A DNA stretch of 64,000 nt from Panicum virgatum (Eukaryota; Streptophyta; Magnoliopsida; Poales; Poaceae). Position 1 is the first letter of the stretch; each line of letters starts with the position of its first letter. This document shows positions 1-11,201 of the stretch, in pieces. The position numbers and the translations under genes were made by a program. The DNA is taken from NCBI RefSeq assembly GCF_016808335.1, contig NC_053138.1, positions 54,342,951-54,406,950 on the forward strand, in the 5' to 3' direction. The notes beneath the pieces were generated by a model. That model saw only the letters and a list, made by a program, of their open reading frames with translations, was not told the DNA's origin and searched no databases.

Positions 1-20
1 TTTTAGTGGAGAGGTATTAC

Positions 21-2264
21 CGTATCCAGTGAATCGGCACCAAGTTCAGCGAATTTTGATTCGCCGCTGAGAGCAGTCCCATCGGGGAGAGCTAGCTGCT
101 CCTTCACTATACTACAAACCTTATCGATTGTCTCTTGTTTAGCCTGTTCAAATAGAATAATGAATGATGTTACTACATATTGCTCTTCAATAAATTGTTG
201 CTACTTCAGATCAGTGCAGCAAGCATTATTTCAGCAACATCAGAGTCCAAGGAAACAAGCAATGCAGCTTTCAAGAATCAGGTGGCAAGCTTCATGCAAC
301 CTGGTAGTTTGTACTCTCTACGAGAAATACTTAAATAATTCCTTCTTTTCTTTTTATTAACTACAGGGCATTTAACTAACTTATAGAGTCTGGTATGATG
401 TTGGAGAATGAAGACAGCCTTGACAAATACGGAACACTACCAACAGGTTGTTTCTTTATCCACCAAACTCTTTCTGAACTGGAAAGACCAATGTTAGCGA
501 CAAAGAATGAAATGATGCATACCGAACAGCAAATCTTAAGCCGAAGAGAACTTGGTCTTGAACGAATGGACACAGAAGTCATCCTGTGGCTCTGGAAGGA
601 AACTGAACTCCGGCTTGAAAAAACATTCGTCACCTGAAATTGGTAGCACAATTCTCCTCATAAGAGGATTGTTCATATGCACATAACAACATAGAGTACA
701 ACAATGAGAAAATGAAAAGTGACATTAAAACAAGATTGACATGGTGCATATACTGCAAATAACCCTTTCTAACAAAGTCCAAAGCTCTCGTACAGGATGT
801 TCAATAAAATTAAAATCAAACATCTAGTGAAGCTAACAGAGCACATATATAATAGCAAGATACAAGTTTGCTAAGTTTTGAAACTGGAAGTATGTTCACA
901 ACTCCACACAAACTCTAAATCCTAGACACATTTTTGGACAGGAGTGCCAGCTGGTAGATGTTTCAGGTATTTAAATATTAGGTTTGTTACATTTATTTGT
1001 ACCAACCTTTACAAGATATTTTTTAAAATACAGACAAGCAGCAGAGGAAAAAAATCTTTCAAAAAACATTTCCCTCGCTTCCTGGTTAGTAACTAGCACC
1101 AGGAGCTTTTTCAGGAATTGATCTGTTGCAGGGATTTGAAATGACTAAACAAGGAAATCAGTCCATTAATACACATGGATCAAGATGTAACCAAGCTTTT
1201 CAAAGTTCAAACCAGGTGTAAATCAAATTATAACTGAGTGGAACCCAACTACATATCTTGGGATCCCATGATGCAGGACACAACGGGTCAGGCAAGAAGC
1301 ACATGGCAGCATACAGTTGTAACAACATAAGTTGGTGTTTTCTATTCGGCCATCGCATCGACATCGATGTGCAGAAGTAAAGTACTGGTAAAGAAATGCT
1401 CCTTAATTAACTTGAGCAAGATCTGAGGCATGTGCTGCCATTTGCTGCGCTTGGGTCACCCCTGGACCCTTCTGCTCACTTTTTGAAAAAAAAACTTCTT
1501 CTCTCTTTGGGATCCAACTATATATCATTACCTTCTGCTCTCTTTGGAATTTCTTTAGCTACAAAAATTTTGGAATCTTTGCAGCTTGCACTAAAAGATA
1601 CAAAATTGTCACAATCTGTTCATACTTCACCAAAGTCTCAGTGGCAGCCCGTAAGTTCAAATGTTTGATCCGCAAGCTTTCCACACTAATCTCAGCCCTG
1701 AAGCCAATTTTCCTCATAAATTACTGCTATGATTCTAAGTTATTACAGAAATTCAAAGGGAATTGAAGCAAATTTAACTGGTACTATCTTTAAGTAACTG
1801 TGGTTTGCCTTCTTTACATGAGCAAGAGTCAACGAGACTAATCATAGGCAAATTTCCCAACAAAGATCACGCGAACTTGTTGGCAACAAGATCCCCTGTA
1901 TCCAGGAGAACAGAAATGCCCAGCAAAAAACTCTAGTGGTGCCCAGTGAGCTCGAATCTAATCACACCAAGCAACCGAATCAGAACCGAGGAAGCATCAC
2001 CAGCAACTATGGCATCAATCCATCCATCTAAAGTTCTAAACCAACCACCACTCAACCACCCCAAGAACCCAACGAATCACAACCTAAAACCCACAAATCT
2101 GTACCAACCGAAGATTCACGCTCCTCGCATCATCAAGATTCAAGAAACAGGCACAACCCCACGGAACAAGCTACCAAGCCATGCCAAGAAGCGAGCCGCA
2201 CCTGGCGCCGTGCGGCGGCCGGCGAGAAGGACGCGGCGGCGGCGGTGGCGAGGGAGTGCGCCAT
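21..2264 (-). CDS. ACP: Plastid acyl carrier protein, 5' part (3' end off the window)
   Basis: This gene encodes the type II fatty-acid-synthase acyl carrier protein of the plastid, which carries growing acyl chains on a 4'-phosphopantetheine arm. Three exons can be placed on the minus strand: 2264-2202 (21 aa, starting [10 protein letters not shown]), 633-523 (37 aa, Ser/Arg-rich) and 143-21 (41 aa). All junctions are phase 0 with GT donors and AG acceptors. Exons 1 and 2 form the chloroplast transit peptide. Exon 3 enters the mature domain and contains the GADSLD motif, whose serine (about residue 96 of the precursor) is the phosphopantetheine site. The donor at 20-19 leads to the missing C-terminal exon, so the gene is partial only because of the window edge. 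Intron 1 is long (about 1.57 kb). The protein matches what I know of grass plastid ACP precursors in both the transit and mature parts. Confidence 0.93.
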
Positions 2265-3110
2265 GCTCTCGGATCGGCGGGCGGCGGCGGGACAGAGAGA
2301 GGCTGGCTGGTGATGCTCGCCGGGGAGGGAGGTCAGTCAGGTGAGGCAGAAGCTACCACGCAGCCGCAGCGGTGGCAGTAGTGCGGCGGGCGAGGCGATA
2401 AATAGATAGACAGGGCTCAGGTCTTCTCTCAGGATAAAGAAAGCATCCGTCCGAAAATGTCTGACGACGGTGCACGCTCTCGTCAGCCACAAAATGGGAA
2501 AACGAGGATCCCATCGATGGTGATGCTCGGGGAGGCGAGGATTTGCACGAATGCGCGATGACATGAACGTCTCAACTGTTTCTGAGGCCGTGCCATTTAG
2601 GATTCTTTTTTCTTGAGATGAGGACAATTGGAAGATGGATAGATTAGTGGAGAATAAAGTGGTATCTCGCACTGAAAAAGATAGCTTTGGGTTTGTGATT
2701 TGGGTTTACTGCACGTATCACCGTTACCGGAGGTTATGAAGGAGACACACCATGAAAAGATGATTTCGTTGCTTGGACGCTAATACTCAAATAATATCAT
2801 AAAACCATCGTGATAATAACGGCATCACATATGGTTGGCACACGAGTCTAAAAATACCACTACCTCTGTCCCAATACAAGGGCATCACATAAATACAAGG
2901 GCATCACATAAGGATCGGAGGAGCAAAGTAATGTAGATAGCAAATGACAATTTTACCCCTGTTCAAAGATTACAGATGGACTGAAAATAACAATAATGGT
3001 CGCAGAGTAGTTTGAAAAATAAACTTGAATAGCGTTCTGGCCTTTTAGGCCCAGCTGAGCTGGGTGCTTCATTTTTTTATTATAATTAACTAATGGGTCC
3101 ATAAAGTGCT
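2265..3110. other. ACP 5' leader/promoter side and intergenic DNA
   Basis: This stretch lies upstream of the ACP start codon. The first 150 bases are GC-rich and probably 5' leader. The rest is AT-rich and carries no gene I can support. At about 2877-2912 a short phrase (AAGGGCATCACATAA) is repeated in tandem. No clear TATA box was assigned. Confidence 0.4.
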
Positions 3111-3113
3111 TTA

Positions 3114-3207
3114 CTCCCTATACTCCGTACACAAGTTGTCATATTGGACGTTTAATTTGGGAAATGTTTTGAATCTTGTAAGTGCAGTCAATAGGGGACG
3201 GAGGGAG
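3114..3207. mobile_element. Stowaway-type MITE, short and degenerate
   Basis: The right end reads GGGGACGGAGGGAG and the left end CTCCCTATACTCCG. These are inverted versions of the Stowaway/Mariner terminus (CTCCCTCCGT). TA dinucleotides flank both ends at 3112-3113 and 3208-3209, the expected Tc1/Mariner target duplication. The element is only 94 bp and has no coding capacity. Confidence 0.7.
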
Positions 3208-3219
3208 TATATTTTTATT

Positions 3220-4509
3220 CGGAAATTTGTGTACAGGACACTCTCAAAATGTGATTTTGTGCGCTGCACACTCCACTCTTTGAATTAGTCTGCAGCACAC
3301 CTTGAATTTGTATTTTCGTGCGCTGCACATTGCCGCACTTAAACAATTCTTTTTCAATATATGAGTGAGAGAAGGCCGAGTAAAATGACCAAAATACCCC
3401 CAGAGCCTTATCTCTCACCCTATCCATTCCCCCCACCCCCGGCGCCCGTGACGGAGCGCATCCGCCGCCCCCCCCCCCCCCCCCGGCCGCCTCACAACGG
3501 CGGCGCCCTGCGGTGAGCGCGTCCACCGCCCCTCCGTCCGCGTGGCGAGCGCAGGGACGGCCCGGCGCCCATCCGTCCCCTCCCCTGCTCCGAGCTCGCC
3601 GTGGCCGGGCTCCATTTCCGGGCGAGCGGGGCGGAGGCGGCCATGGCAAGTCGCCGTTACCGTCGGGGCAGAGCGCGGCCATGGGCGCGTGGGCGGAGCG
3701 TCGCGGGGGCGTGGGCGGCCTTGCGCTCCTCCTCCGGCCTTTTCCGGCGCCCCTCCTCCGGAGCTGCCGTTGGCGCGGCGTGGCTGGGCTGGCGTGTTGC
3801 TCCTCCCTCGCTGGCCGAGGGCCTCCATGGCGTCGAGCTCCCCCTCCCCTGCCCTGCTCGCGTCCCGGCGCGGCTAGCAGGACGACGCTGGCAGGAGAGG
3901 GCGCTCGTGCGGGCGGCGTGGGGCCAGGCACGGCGGCGCCCAAGTGCGGCTCCGCTCCTGCCCGAGCTCGCCGCCGTCGCCTCCCTCTCCTGCACGCGGC
4001 CCGGCCTGGAGCTCGTCGCAGCTCGGCTCCGCCGGCCATGCCGCCCGCCGGCTCTGGCCCTCCTTCGGCCGCCCCTCCCATGCTCCCTCCGCCGGCGTGG
4101 TTGCTCAAGCTCGGGAGCAGCTGCTTCCTTCCCCGCACCAGCGCTCGCTCCAGATCCGGCGTGCGGGGCTGCGGCCGGACGGAGCAGGCGGCCGACGGCG
4201 GAGGCGGAGCAGGCGGCGTGCGGCCGGACGAAGCAGGCGGGCGCGGGCGCGTGAAGTCGGAGGAAGAAGAAGACGCCCCTAACTGCCCTTCATGGTAGAC
4301 GCGAGGAGGGGAGAGGAAGAGGATGACAGGTGGGCCTAGGGCAAAAATAGTCTATTTACATCTTCATTCAGCTGAAAATGATTATTATAATTCCTATGAT
4401 GTGTTGCAGACCAAATCAAACATTCGCGGTGTGTTAGGGACAATATTCAATTTTGTGATGTGTTGCACACAAAATCACACTTTCACAATGTCTGGTAGAC
4501 AAATTTCCC
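3220..4509. mobile_element. Pack-MULE-like element with GC-rich cargo (copy 1)
   Basis: This is a 1,290-bp non-autonomous Mutator-like element. The termini are inverted repeats of roughly 110 bp: the left end begins CGGAAATTTGTGTAC and the complement of the right end begins GGGAAATTTGTCTAC. Both then share GTGATTTTGTG and related phrases. A perfect 9-bp target duplication, ATTTTTATT, flanks it at 3211-3219 and 4510-4518, which is diagnostic of MULEs. No transposase is visible. The interior (about 3420-4310) is extremely GC-rich and unlike the AT-rich termini, as in Pack-MULEs that have captured gene fragments. Several long overlapping reading frames occur in the interior on both strands. I recognise no product and regard them as composition artefacts. 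Confidence 0.85.
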
Positions 4510-4518
4510 ATTTTTATT

Positions 4519-4973
4519 TCCAACTCTAGATAAGCAAAATAAGACATGCACAACACACTGTTAACGCGTCATTGATACCATGTGTCATTTTCGTTTTTCT
4601 TTCTTCCTCGTGTTTTTCTCTCATCTTCTTTCTAATCTCTTCCTTAATTATTTTCTTATTTTTTATAGATTACACAATACAACTCCGATACTCACAAGGC
4701 ATGCACACTCACACTCCTATGAAAACACATACGCAAACTCTATCTCCATGAGCATTTTCAAATACTAAGCCGACAAATTTTCGAGATTGACGAAGTCACC
4801 ACGGGCGACTTGCTGTCGACAGGAACATCGCAACGTCGTTAAATTATAAAATATTTGCTCCCATAGGGAGTTAAAACCCAAGATATAAGATACTACCGAG
4901 GCTCTTGTAATCACTAGACTACAAGCTCTTTCACAACTATTTTCTTATACTCATTGGCTATTCTAAAACCTAG
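4519..4973. repeat. Unclassified dispersed repeat, copy 1
   Basis: A segment at about 4661-4760 (key phrases TTTATAGATTACACAATACAAC and ACTCACACTCCTATGAAAAC) is closely similar to 25832-25930 in this window. The flanking text to about 4935 (AGATTGACGAAGTCACC and CACTAGACTACAAGCTCTTT) probably belongs to the same grass repeat. No reading frame is supported, and the transposon class was not assigned. Confidence 0.5.
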
Positions 4974-4976
4974 TAA

Positions 4977-5359
4977 GGGGGTGTTTTGGAATATGGACTA
5001 AAAAATAGTCCCAGAGACTTTTTAGTATTTAGAAGTATTAAATAAATGTTAATTATAAAACTGACTTTTTAGTATTTAGAAGTATTAAATAAATGTTAAT
5101 TATAAAACTAACTGCAGAACCCTGGGGCTAAACTGCGAGACGAATCTAATGAGGTATCTTAATCCATGATTAGCGAATGGTTACTGTAGCATCATTGTAG
5201 CAAATTATGAATTAATTAGGCTCATTAGATTCGTCTCGCGAAAAAACACTCAGCTGTCAAAAAACATTTATAAACAGATTTTATTTAATACTATAAAATA
5301 GTAAAATTTCTTTTGATGTGATGGGGACTTCTGAAAAAAGTTGAGATCCAAACAGGGCC
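4977..5359. mobile_element. PIF/Harbinger (Tourist-like) MITE
   Basis: The ends are inverted: GGGGGTGTTTTGGA on the left, and GGCCCTGTTTGGAT as the complement of the right end. TAA repeats lie at 4974-4976 and 5360-5362, the 3-bp target duplication typical of PIF/Harbinger. Internal palindromic arms carry CGAGACGAATCTAATGA and TCATTAGATTCGTCTCGCG, common in grass MITEs of this group. It has no coding capacity. It lies directly upstream of the RTF1 leader. Confidence 0.75.
5016..5109. repeat. 47-bp tandem duplication inside the MITE
   Basis: The block starting GACTTTTTAGTATTTAGAAG at 5016 is repeated almost exactly starting at 5063, a period of 47 bp. It affects only one arm of the hairpin-forming MITE. 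Confidence 0.85.
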
Positions 5360-5695
5360 TAAATCTTATGTCACCTGAGTGCCATGCAATATCTGAAAAG
5401 AAAAGGAAAAAAAACAGGCATCAACACTAGCCTGAATGCAACCGGGCTTTCCGCGGGCCCAACACTAGCTATAGCAGACCAGGGTAACCCACAAGGCCCA
5501 CCCCGATCTCGTCGTCGTCATCGTCTTCTCTCCGACTTCGACCCAGCTAGGGCCGGCGCACCCTTTTCCCCTCTTCGCCTCCACCGGCGTTGCCTTCTCT
5601 GTCGATCGGTCGCCTGCGCCGCCTTCGCCCGAACACCGCCAGCGGCGGCCCCGTCATCCCTCGCCTGCACCGGCCTTCGCGTCTGTAGTCTCCCG

Positions 5696-5859
5696 GTGCG
5701 TCCCCTTTCCTTACTCATCTGCGCCGTCCCGGGCAGTGGTTCCCCTCCCAGATCTGGGGCGGACCGGCGTTTCTTGATTCCTCGACGGATTCGTAGCTGT
5801 GTGGCGAAAAGATGATTTTTTTGTTGTTGTTGGTGGGTTGGTTTTGGCTGTTCGTGTAG
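5696..5859 (+). other. Probable 5'-UTR intron of the RTF1 gene
   Basis: A donor (CCCG|GTGCGT) at 5696 and an acceptor after a T-rich tract (TTCGTGTAG|GGGG) at 5859 bracket 164 bp just upstream of the start codon. GC-rich leader sequence lies on the far side. This is an inference from splice signals only. Confidence 0.5.
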
Positions 5860-5888
5860 GGGGTTCTCGAGGTGGGGCGGGCTTCGCC

Positions 5889-7850
5889 ATGACGTCGGCG
5901 AACTCGGAGGAGGTGGACGATCTGCTCCTGCAGGCCGCCGGCTGGACGGGGAAGAGCCAGCCCCGGCCGAGCAACCAGCGGTGGAACTCCGGGGGGAGCG
6001 GCTCCGACGACGACGACGACGACTCGGACGCCGCGCCGACCTACTCGAGGAAGAAGCCGCCGTCGCAGGTGCCGCTCAAGAAGCGGCACCAGCCGGAGAA
6101 GGGCGGCCGGAGGGGCGGCGGCGGCGGCGGGTGGCGGGGCGACGATGACGACGACGACGACGACGGGAGGCGCAGCGGCGGCGAGGACTCTGACAGCGCG
6201 CCGTCGGTGGGGAGCGACCTGTACAAGGACGAGGAAGATAAGGAGCAGCTGGAGAAGATGTCGGAGCTCGAAAGGGAGCTGATCCTGGCTGACCGGGGCA
6301 CCCGCATCGATGACTACAAGCTCAAGCAAATGGCGCGCGCGTCCTCATCCAAGGCGGCGAAGGCGGGCTCCCGGAAGGACAGCAGCCCGCCCCCGCCGCC
6401 CAGCCGGATGCGTTCGTCGACCCGAGCTGATAAGTCGGGGTCGGCCACCAAGAGCGCGCTGGATGAACTGAGGGCCAAGCGGATGAGGCAGCAGGATCCA
6501 GAGGCGTACCGCAACAGGTTCAAAGACCTGCTCTCAAAGAGCGGCTCACCTACTAAGCGCAGGGCTGCGACCCCCCCAAGTGATGGGAGCAACGATGGGG
6601 ATACCAGGGGGAGACTGAATGACCATGGGAGGATTGCTGACGATGGCAGGGATGATGAGTTTGATGAGTCCCCCAGCAGGCTTGACCCGCTCAAGTTTGA
6701 TGATGTGAAGAGTATTACCCTCAGGAGGTCAAAGCTGGTGAAGTGGTTCATGGAGCCATTCTTTGAGGATCTCATGTCTGGGTGCTTTGTGCGGCTTGGC
6801 ATTGGCAAGACAAAGAGTGGGACCCCGAGATACAGGCTTTGCATAGTGAGGAATGTGGATGCAAGTGATCCGGATCGCAAGTACAAACTGGAAAACTACA
6901 CGACGTACAAGTATCTCAATGTTGTATGGGATAGTGAGGCTAATGCTGCTCGGTGGCAGATGACTCAGGTATCAGACTCCCCACCCAATGAAGAAGAGTT
7001 CAAGGAATGGCTGCAAGAGGCTGAGAAGAATGGCGTCCGTATACCGACTCGTCAGGAAGTGCAAGAGAAGAAAGATGCCATACAGGAGGCCTACAACTTT
7101 GTGTATTCTGCTAAGACTGTGCAGAAAATGCTGCAACAGAAATCAGCTGTGAGGCGTCCTATCAATGTTGCTGCTGAGAAGGATCGGTTGAGGAACGAGT
7201 TGGAGATGGCTCTGAGCCAGAAGAATGAAGCTGAAGCAGAGAGGATCCGCGCAAAGCTGAATAGTCTGCAGAACATGTCGCAGCCAATGTCAAAAAATGA
7301 GAAGGCTGCCAGGTTGGAGGCTATGAACAGGAAGAACCGTGCTGAGAACTTCAAGAACGCTTCAGAACTGAAACCTGTTAATACAAGTTTGAAAGCTGGA
7401 GAGGCTGGTTATGACCCTTTTTCAAGGAGGTGGACAAGATCAAGAAACTATTATGCAGCGAAGCCAGGAGGAGATAATGCTGAAGAAGTGGCCAATGGGT
7501 CTAATGGCAGTGCAGTGGCTGGCAATGAAGATGTGAAGAACAAAGCTCAAACTGGTACAGCAGCCACAGCGGCAGCTCAAGTGGCAGCGGCTGATGCTGG
7601 GAAACTGGTTGATACCAATGCACCAGTGGATCTTGGAACAGAATCAAATGCGCTGCACACATTTGAGCTTCCTATATCATTGTCTGCTCTGCAAGAATTT
7701 GGTGGAGCCAAGGGCCTGTTTGATGGTTACATGGCAAGGAAACAGAAGATAGAAGCTACAATGGGGTACAAAGTGCCTGACAATGATGGAAGGAGGCATG
7801 CTTTAACCCTGAGTGTGAGCGACTACAAAAGGCGACGGGGACTCCTCTGA
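5889..7850 (+). CDS. VIP5: RTF1 homologue of the Paf1 complex (Plus3 domain)
   Basis: The protein has 653 aa in a single coding exon. It belongs to the RTF1/VERNALIZATION INDEPENDENCE 5 family, a nuclear subunit of the Paf1 complex that acts in RNA polymerase II elongation and promotes H2B ubiquitination and H3K4 methylation. The N-terminus is acidic, with Asp runs at about residues 40-45 and 85-92. A segment at about 111-140 (EQLEKMSELEREL and neighbours) resembles the histone-modification region of RTF1. The Plus3 domain spans about 275-405 (RRSKLVKWFMEPFFEDLMSG, then GCFVRLGIG and YRLCIV). A charged helical region follows at about 410-500. The start is the first in-frame ATG of an open stretch that reaches back to a GTG at 5799. 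Codon GC falls from 5' to 3', as is usual in grasses. The 3' UTR runs to roughly 8.3 kb. Confidence 0.95.
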   Translation: MTSANSEEVDDLLLQAAGWTGKSQPRPSNQRWNSGGSGSDDDDDDSDAAPTYSRKKPPSQVPLKKRHQPEKGGRRGGGGGGWRGDDDDDDDDGRRSGGEDSDSAPSVGSDLYKDEEDKEQLEKMSELERELILADRGTRIDDYKLKQMARASSSKAAKAGSRKDSSPPPPPSRMRSSTRADKSGSATKSALDELRAKRMRQQDPEAYRNRFKDLLSKSGSPTKRRAATPPSDGSNDGDTRGRLNDHGRIADDGRDDEFDESPSRLDPLKFDDVKSITLRRSKLVKWFMEPFFEDLMSGCFVRLGIGKTKSGTPRYRLCIVRNVDASDPDRKYKLENYTTYKYLNVVWDSEANAARWQMTQVSDSPPNEEEFKEWLQEAEKNGVRIPTRQEVQEKKDAIQEAYNFVYSAKTVQKMLQQKSAVRRPINVAAEKDRLRNELEMALSQKNEAEAERIRAKLNSLQNMSQPMSKNEKAARLEAMNRKNRAENFKNASELKPVNTSLKAGEAGYDPFSRRWTRSRNYYAAKPGGDNAEEVANGSNGSAVAGNEDVKNKAQTGTAATAAAQVAAADAGKLVDTNAPVDLGTESNALHTFELPISLSALQEFGGAKGLFDGYMARKQKIEATMGYKVPDNDGRRHALTLSVSDYKRRRGLL

Positions 7851-8803
7851 AGGGGTATCTGTGCGTCTGCAGGCCGCTCAGCAGATTCAACAACTATCTG
7901 CCTGGCTTCAGTGCCTCAAAATTGCTGTGACAATTGTCCAGATTACCTGCATTTTCCCTTGTTTTCTTAGAAGTAATACATGGAACATGCAGTCTATACA
8001 GTTTCTTCATAAATACTACCTGCTGTATGACTGATTAAGTTGCTGACATCATGTTTATACCTGTGGATTCTGTTGACATCTTATCTTTGTTGTTTGACAA
8101 TATATGCAAGTTGCAACAGCTTGATTCCATGTGGCTTTCTTTTTCCTGTTTCCTGTTTTACAAGGCGAATGTATGCAACATTCGCAGCAGAGCTCATTAG
8201 CTCATACACTCTTGTCAAATTGTGCCATCTGTGATGTGATTGATGTCATGTTGGGGTATCTCTAAATATTCAATTCCTGTTTCCTCGTTTAATTCTGCGT
8301 ATCTGTAAAATTTATGTAGGTTTTACTTCTGCGATCTCACAAAATGTATGGCACATCACCATGATTTACAGCAATAGTATTACTCACCATTTAAGCATGA
8401 AAAATGCAAAATTTGCATAAAACGTGGTAAAATATCTGCAAGATACGAAGCATCTCAAGAAGCTTCACAAGCCGGACTTCCAAGAAAGAAACGTGGCAAA
8501 AAAGGATGGATGAACTCTGACAATACAAAAGAGAGCTAGGCTTGTCACAATACCACTCCCCACTCCATCAAAATTCCCATCCACGTGCTCTGAAAGCGAC
8601 CCAACATTAGGTACAGTGTACACGAGTAGATCAGATCTGCATATGTTTTTTCATGCAAGATAAGGAACCATGGCAGCTCTTATTCATCTTAGATCCACCA
8701 GATGGGTTTTCGATGTTTCTTTGTTTGTCATTATTATTTACTACAGAGCTATGGAAGCCTCATAATCAATAGATTACGCAAAGGGTTAGCACTTGGACCA
8801 GCA
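7851..8803. other. Convergent 3' UTRs and intergenic DNA
   Basis: This holds the 3' UTR of RTF1 (plus) and that of the phosphoglycerate mutase gene (minus), which point at each other. Base composition is AT-rich. I see no further gene. Confidence 0.6.
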
Positions 8804-11201
8804 TTAATCATTCTTCGCCTTGATAAACTTCTTGATGATGCCCATCATCTCGCCTCCAGGGAAGCGTCCAAGGCTGCCCCTCGCAGCAGCGATCTCATTG
8901 AATTCATAAACAGAATCGCCACTGAATGCTTTAAGCTGATCAGGCTTGTGCTCGGTTGACTCCAAATTGTCTACCAAATCATCTCCAGATTTTACTGAAG
9001 GGAGCGGGAAATCATCAAGGGGTGTGTCCATCACGTTATCCTCCCCAATGGCTCCCACATAATCTCTCAGCCTGCATAATGCAAATGGGACAGGTTCGAA
9101 GCTATGGTCACCGTATTCAACAGGAGTAGAATGGTCTCCTGTGACACAAAGGAAGTACTGGTAGTGTCCCGCCTTTTCAGCTTCCCAAAGAAGCCTTGCA
9201 AGCTGACCAATAGCTCGATCAACAGCTTCTAGACCCCGTACCTTTAGCTTGACAGCCTTATCATGGCCAGCATCGTCAATGGCCTACAGCAACATTAGGA
9301 GAGGACCTATCAGAACCACACCGTCAATATTAGAATGAATATGACCTGAAATTTGCATTTTACCTTTATGTGCAAGAACCCAAAGTCATATCCATTTTCT
9401 CTTCCAGCTTTATATTCATCCTCTCCAGGCTCAAAAACACGAGGTGGTGCATCCATAGGGGCAGAGAGTGCCTTTGCTATAGCTTTAGCTTTAGAAGTTA
9501 AGAGAGTACGATAATCTCCGGTTGCTCCAGGTGCTTCAAGGATATCAATAACCAGTGACAGCCCTAGGCCAGCTATGATCTTAGTAGGAGCTACCATGCA
9601 TGGTGCAAGTCCATGCTTGGTTTCAAAGGCAGGTACCTAACAGAGCCACATGAAAATTCATTATGAAGTTGTTTCAGATGTATCAGGTTCCAGCAGGATA
9701 AAAAACAAGCCAAATTAGCGCAAAAGCATGCCAAATCCACAAATGCATATAATATAAGCCTGAGAAAGCTATCTATACCAATCTTTTATCATGAATTCAT
9801 GATACTACAGTACCATTTACATACTTTACACTAACCTCAATCCGGATGCCACAGCCTCGCAACAGCACAACATTTGCAATGTTCTTCCCTTCAGCTGCAC
9901 GCTTCGCGTTGATGGGGTGAGAAACCAGTATGCGTGTGATCTCCTTAGAAAGCTCGTTGACAACAGCTGCAGTGTTTTTAGCTTCTTCTGAATCATCCAA
10001 TGGTTCAGCTTTCAGATGCAACCGGTTGTCCTTCAAGGGATCAGTTCCAGAAATGTTCCCACTCAGCTTTGGCCCTTTGACAACCACACCACATCTGTGC
10101 TCAGTAGCATACCTGCAGAGAGAAGGGGATGGATTACAGTAGTAACTACACACCGTACATGCTCAAAGCGGCAATGAGGAAAAGCACGAATAAGGAGTAA
10201 GTACTGCACCTGACTCTGACTTCATACTCAGGAAATGATGGAAGCTTCATCCCATCCAACGCAGCACAGAGGATAGGGCCTTCCTCCTCGAAATGCCGAT
10301 CTGCCCTCCTGCTGACAATAACCCCCGTGTTCTCATCCAATGTAGCAAAGTTGGACTGCAAGCAATTTGTGGAGACAATTCAGTGATGGGATACTAATAT
10401 ATTCAGCATTTGATACACATGCTGACATGCTATACGGAAACATTGAATACTGTTCGGGAAAAAGAAGAAGAAATAAAACATAGGTGAAATATGCTTCTTT
10501 CCCACTATAGGGGCTCAATTTCAATGATCCAAGCCACTGCTAAGCAGAGCTAGAGCCAAAGGTTTAACAAAAAAAAAAGAGTGTGGTCAGATTTAGTTAC
10601 TGCATGCACACTCTTGAATGATCTGAACCATTGCTAACTAACTAACTAGGATTACAGCCTAACATTCTAACTACGCCGAGCTCCAATTAACACTGCAAAA
10701 CAAAACACTCAATGGTCTGTTTGAACATCAATTACTTCTGGCCATACAGATACAGCTGACAACTGAAAGAATCAGGTTTAGCAATCGAACAGCGAGAACA
10801 CACTGTGATCTGAACCGAAACTAACTCATAGGATGAACCTAAACTTATCAAGCTACACAAGAACGGGGGTGCCGGCCAACCTTGAAGGCGATGTCGCCGG
10901 GCGCCATGGCGAGCCCGGCGCCCATGGACTCGAACGCGCCGCGCCCGCGGTAGTACACGCGCGGGTCGTACCCGAGCAGGGAGAGGTGCGCCGTGTCGCT
11001 GCCGCACGCGAGCCCCGGCTCCACGGGGTCCATGAGCCCCGCCACCCCGGCCGCCGCCACCGCGTCCAGCCGCGGCGCGCGCGCCGCCTCCAGCGGCGTG
11101 CGCCCGCCCAGCGACGGGATCGCCACGTCCCCGATGCCGTCCACCAGCACGAACGCCACCCGGCTCCGCCTCGGCCCCTTCCCCTCCGCCCCCGCCGCCA
11201 T
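8804..11201 (-). CDS. 2,3-bisphosphoglycerate-independent phosphoglycerate mutase, archaeal type
   Basis: This predicted 498-aa metalloenzyme of the archaeal-type iPGM family (alkaline phosphatase superfamily) interconverts 3- and 2-phosphoglycerate. Five exons on the minus strand: 11201-10881, 10355-10210, 10112-9836, 9636-9364 and 9283-8804. All introns are GT-AG and phases agree. Family motifs are visible. An N-terminal FVLVDGIGD strand carries the metal-binding Asp. Next come GSDTAHLSLLGYDP, YRGRGAFESMG and a SNFAT block at the start of exon 2. HIKAIDDAGHDK spans exons 4 and 5, and TGDHSTPVEYGDH lies in exon 5. The ATG at 11201 is chosen because the upstream codon at 11228 is GTG. I see no obvious transit peptide, so a cytosolic location is inferred. 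Plants also have an unrelated main iPGM, so this enzyme's physiological share is unclear. Confidence 0.93.

Noticed and set aside
376..651. 91-codon minus-strand frame taken as an independent small gene
   Set aside because: It begins at a TTG inside an intron. Its useful part is exon 2 of the ACP gene.
3215..4298. Long open frames (up to 307 codons) on both strands of the first Pack-MULE interior
   Set aside because: All frames are open at once because of extreme GC content. No domain, splice logic or consistent codon pattern was seen.
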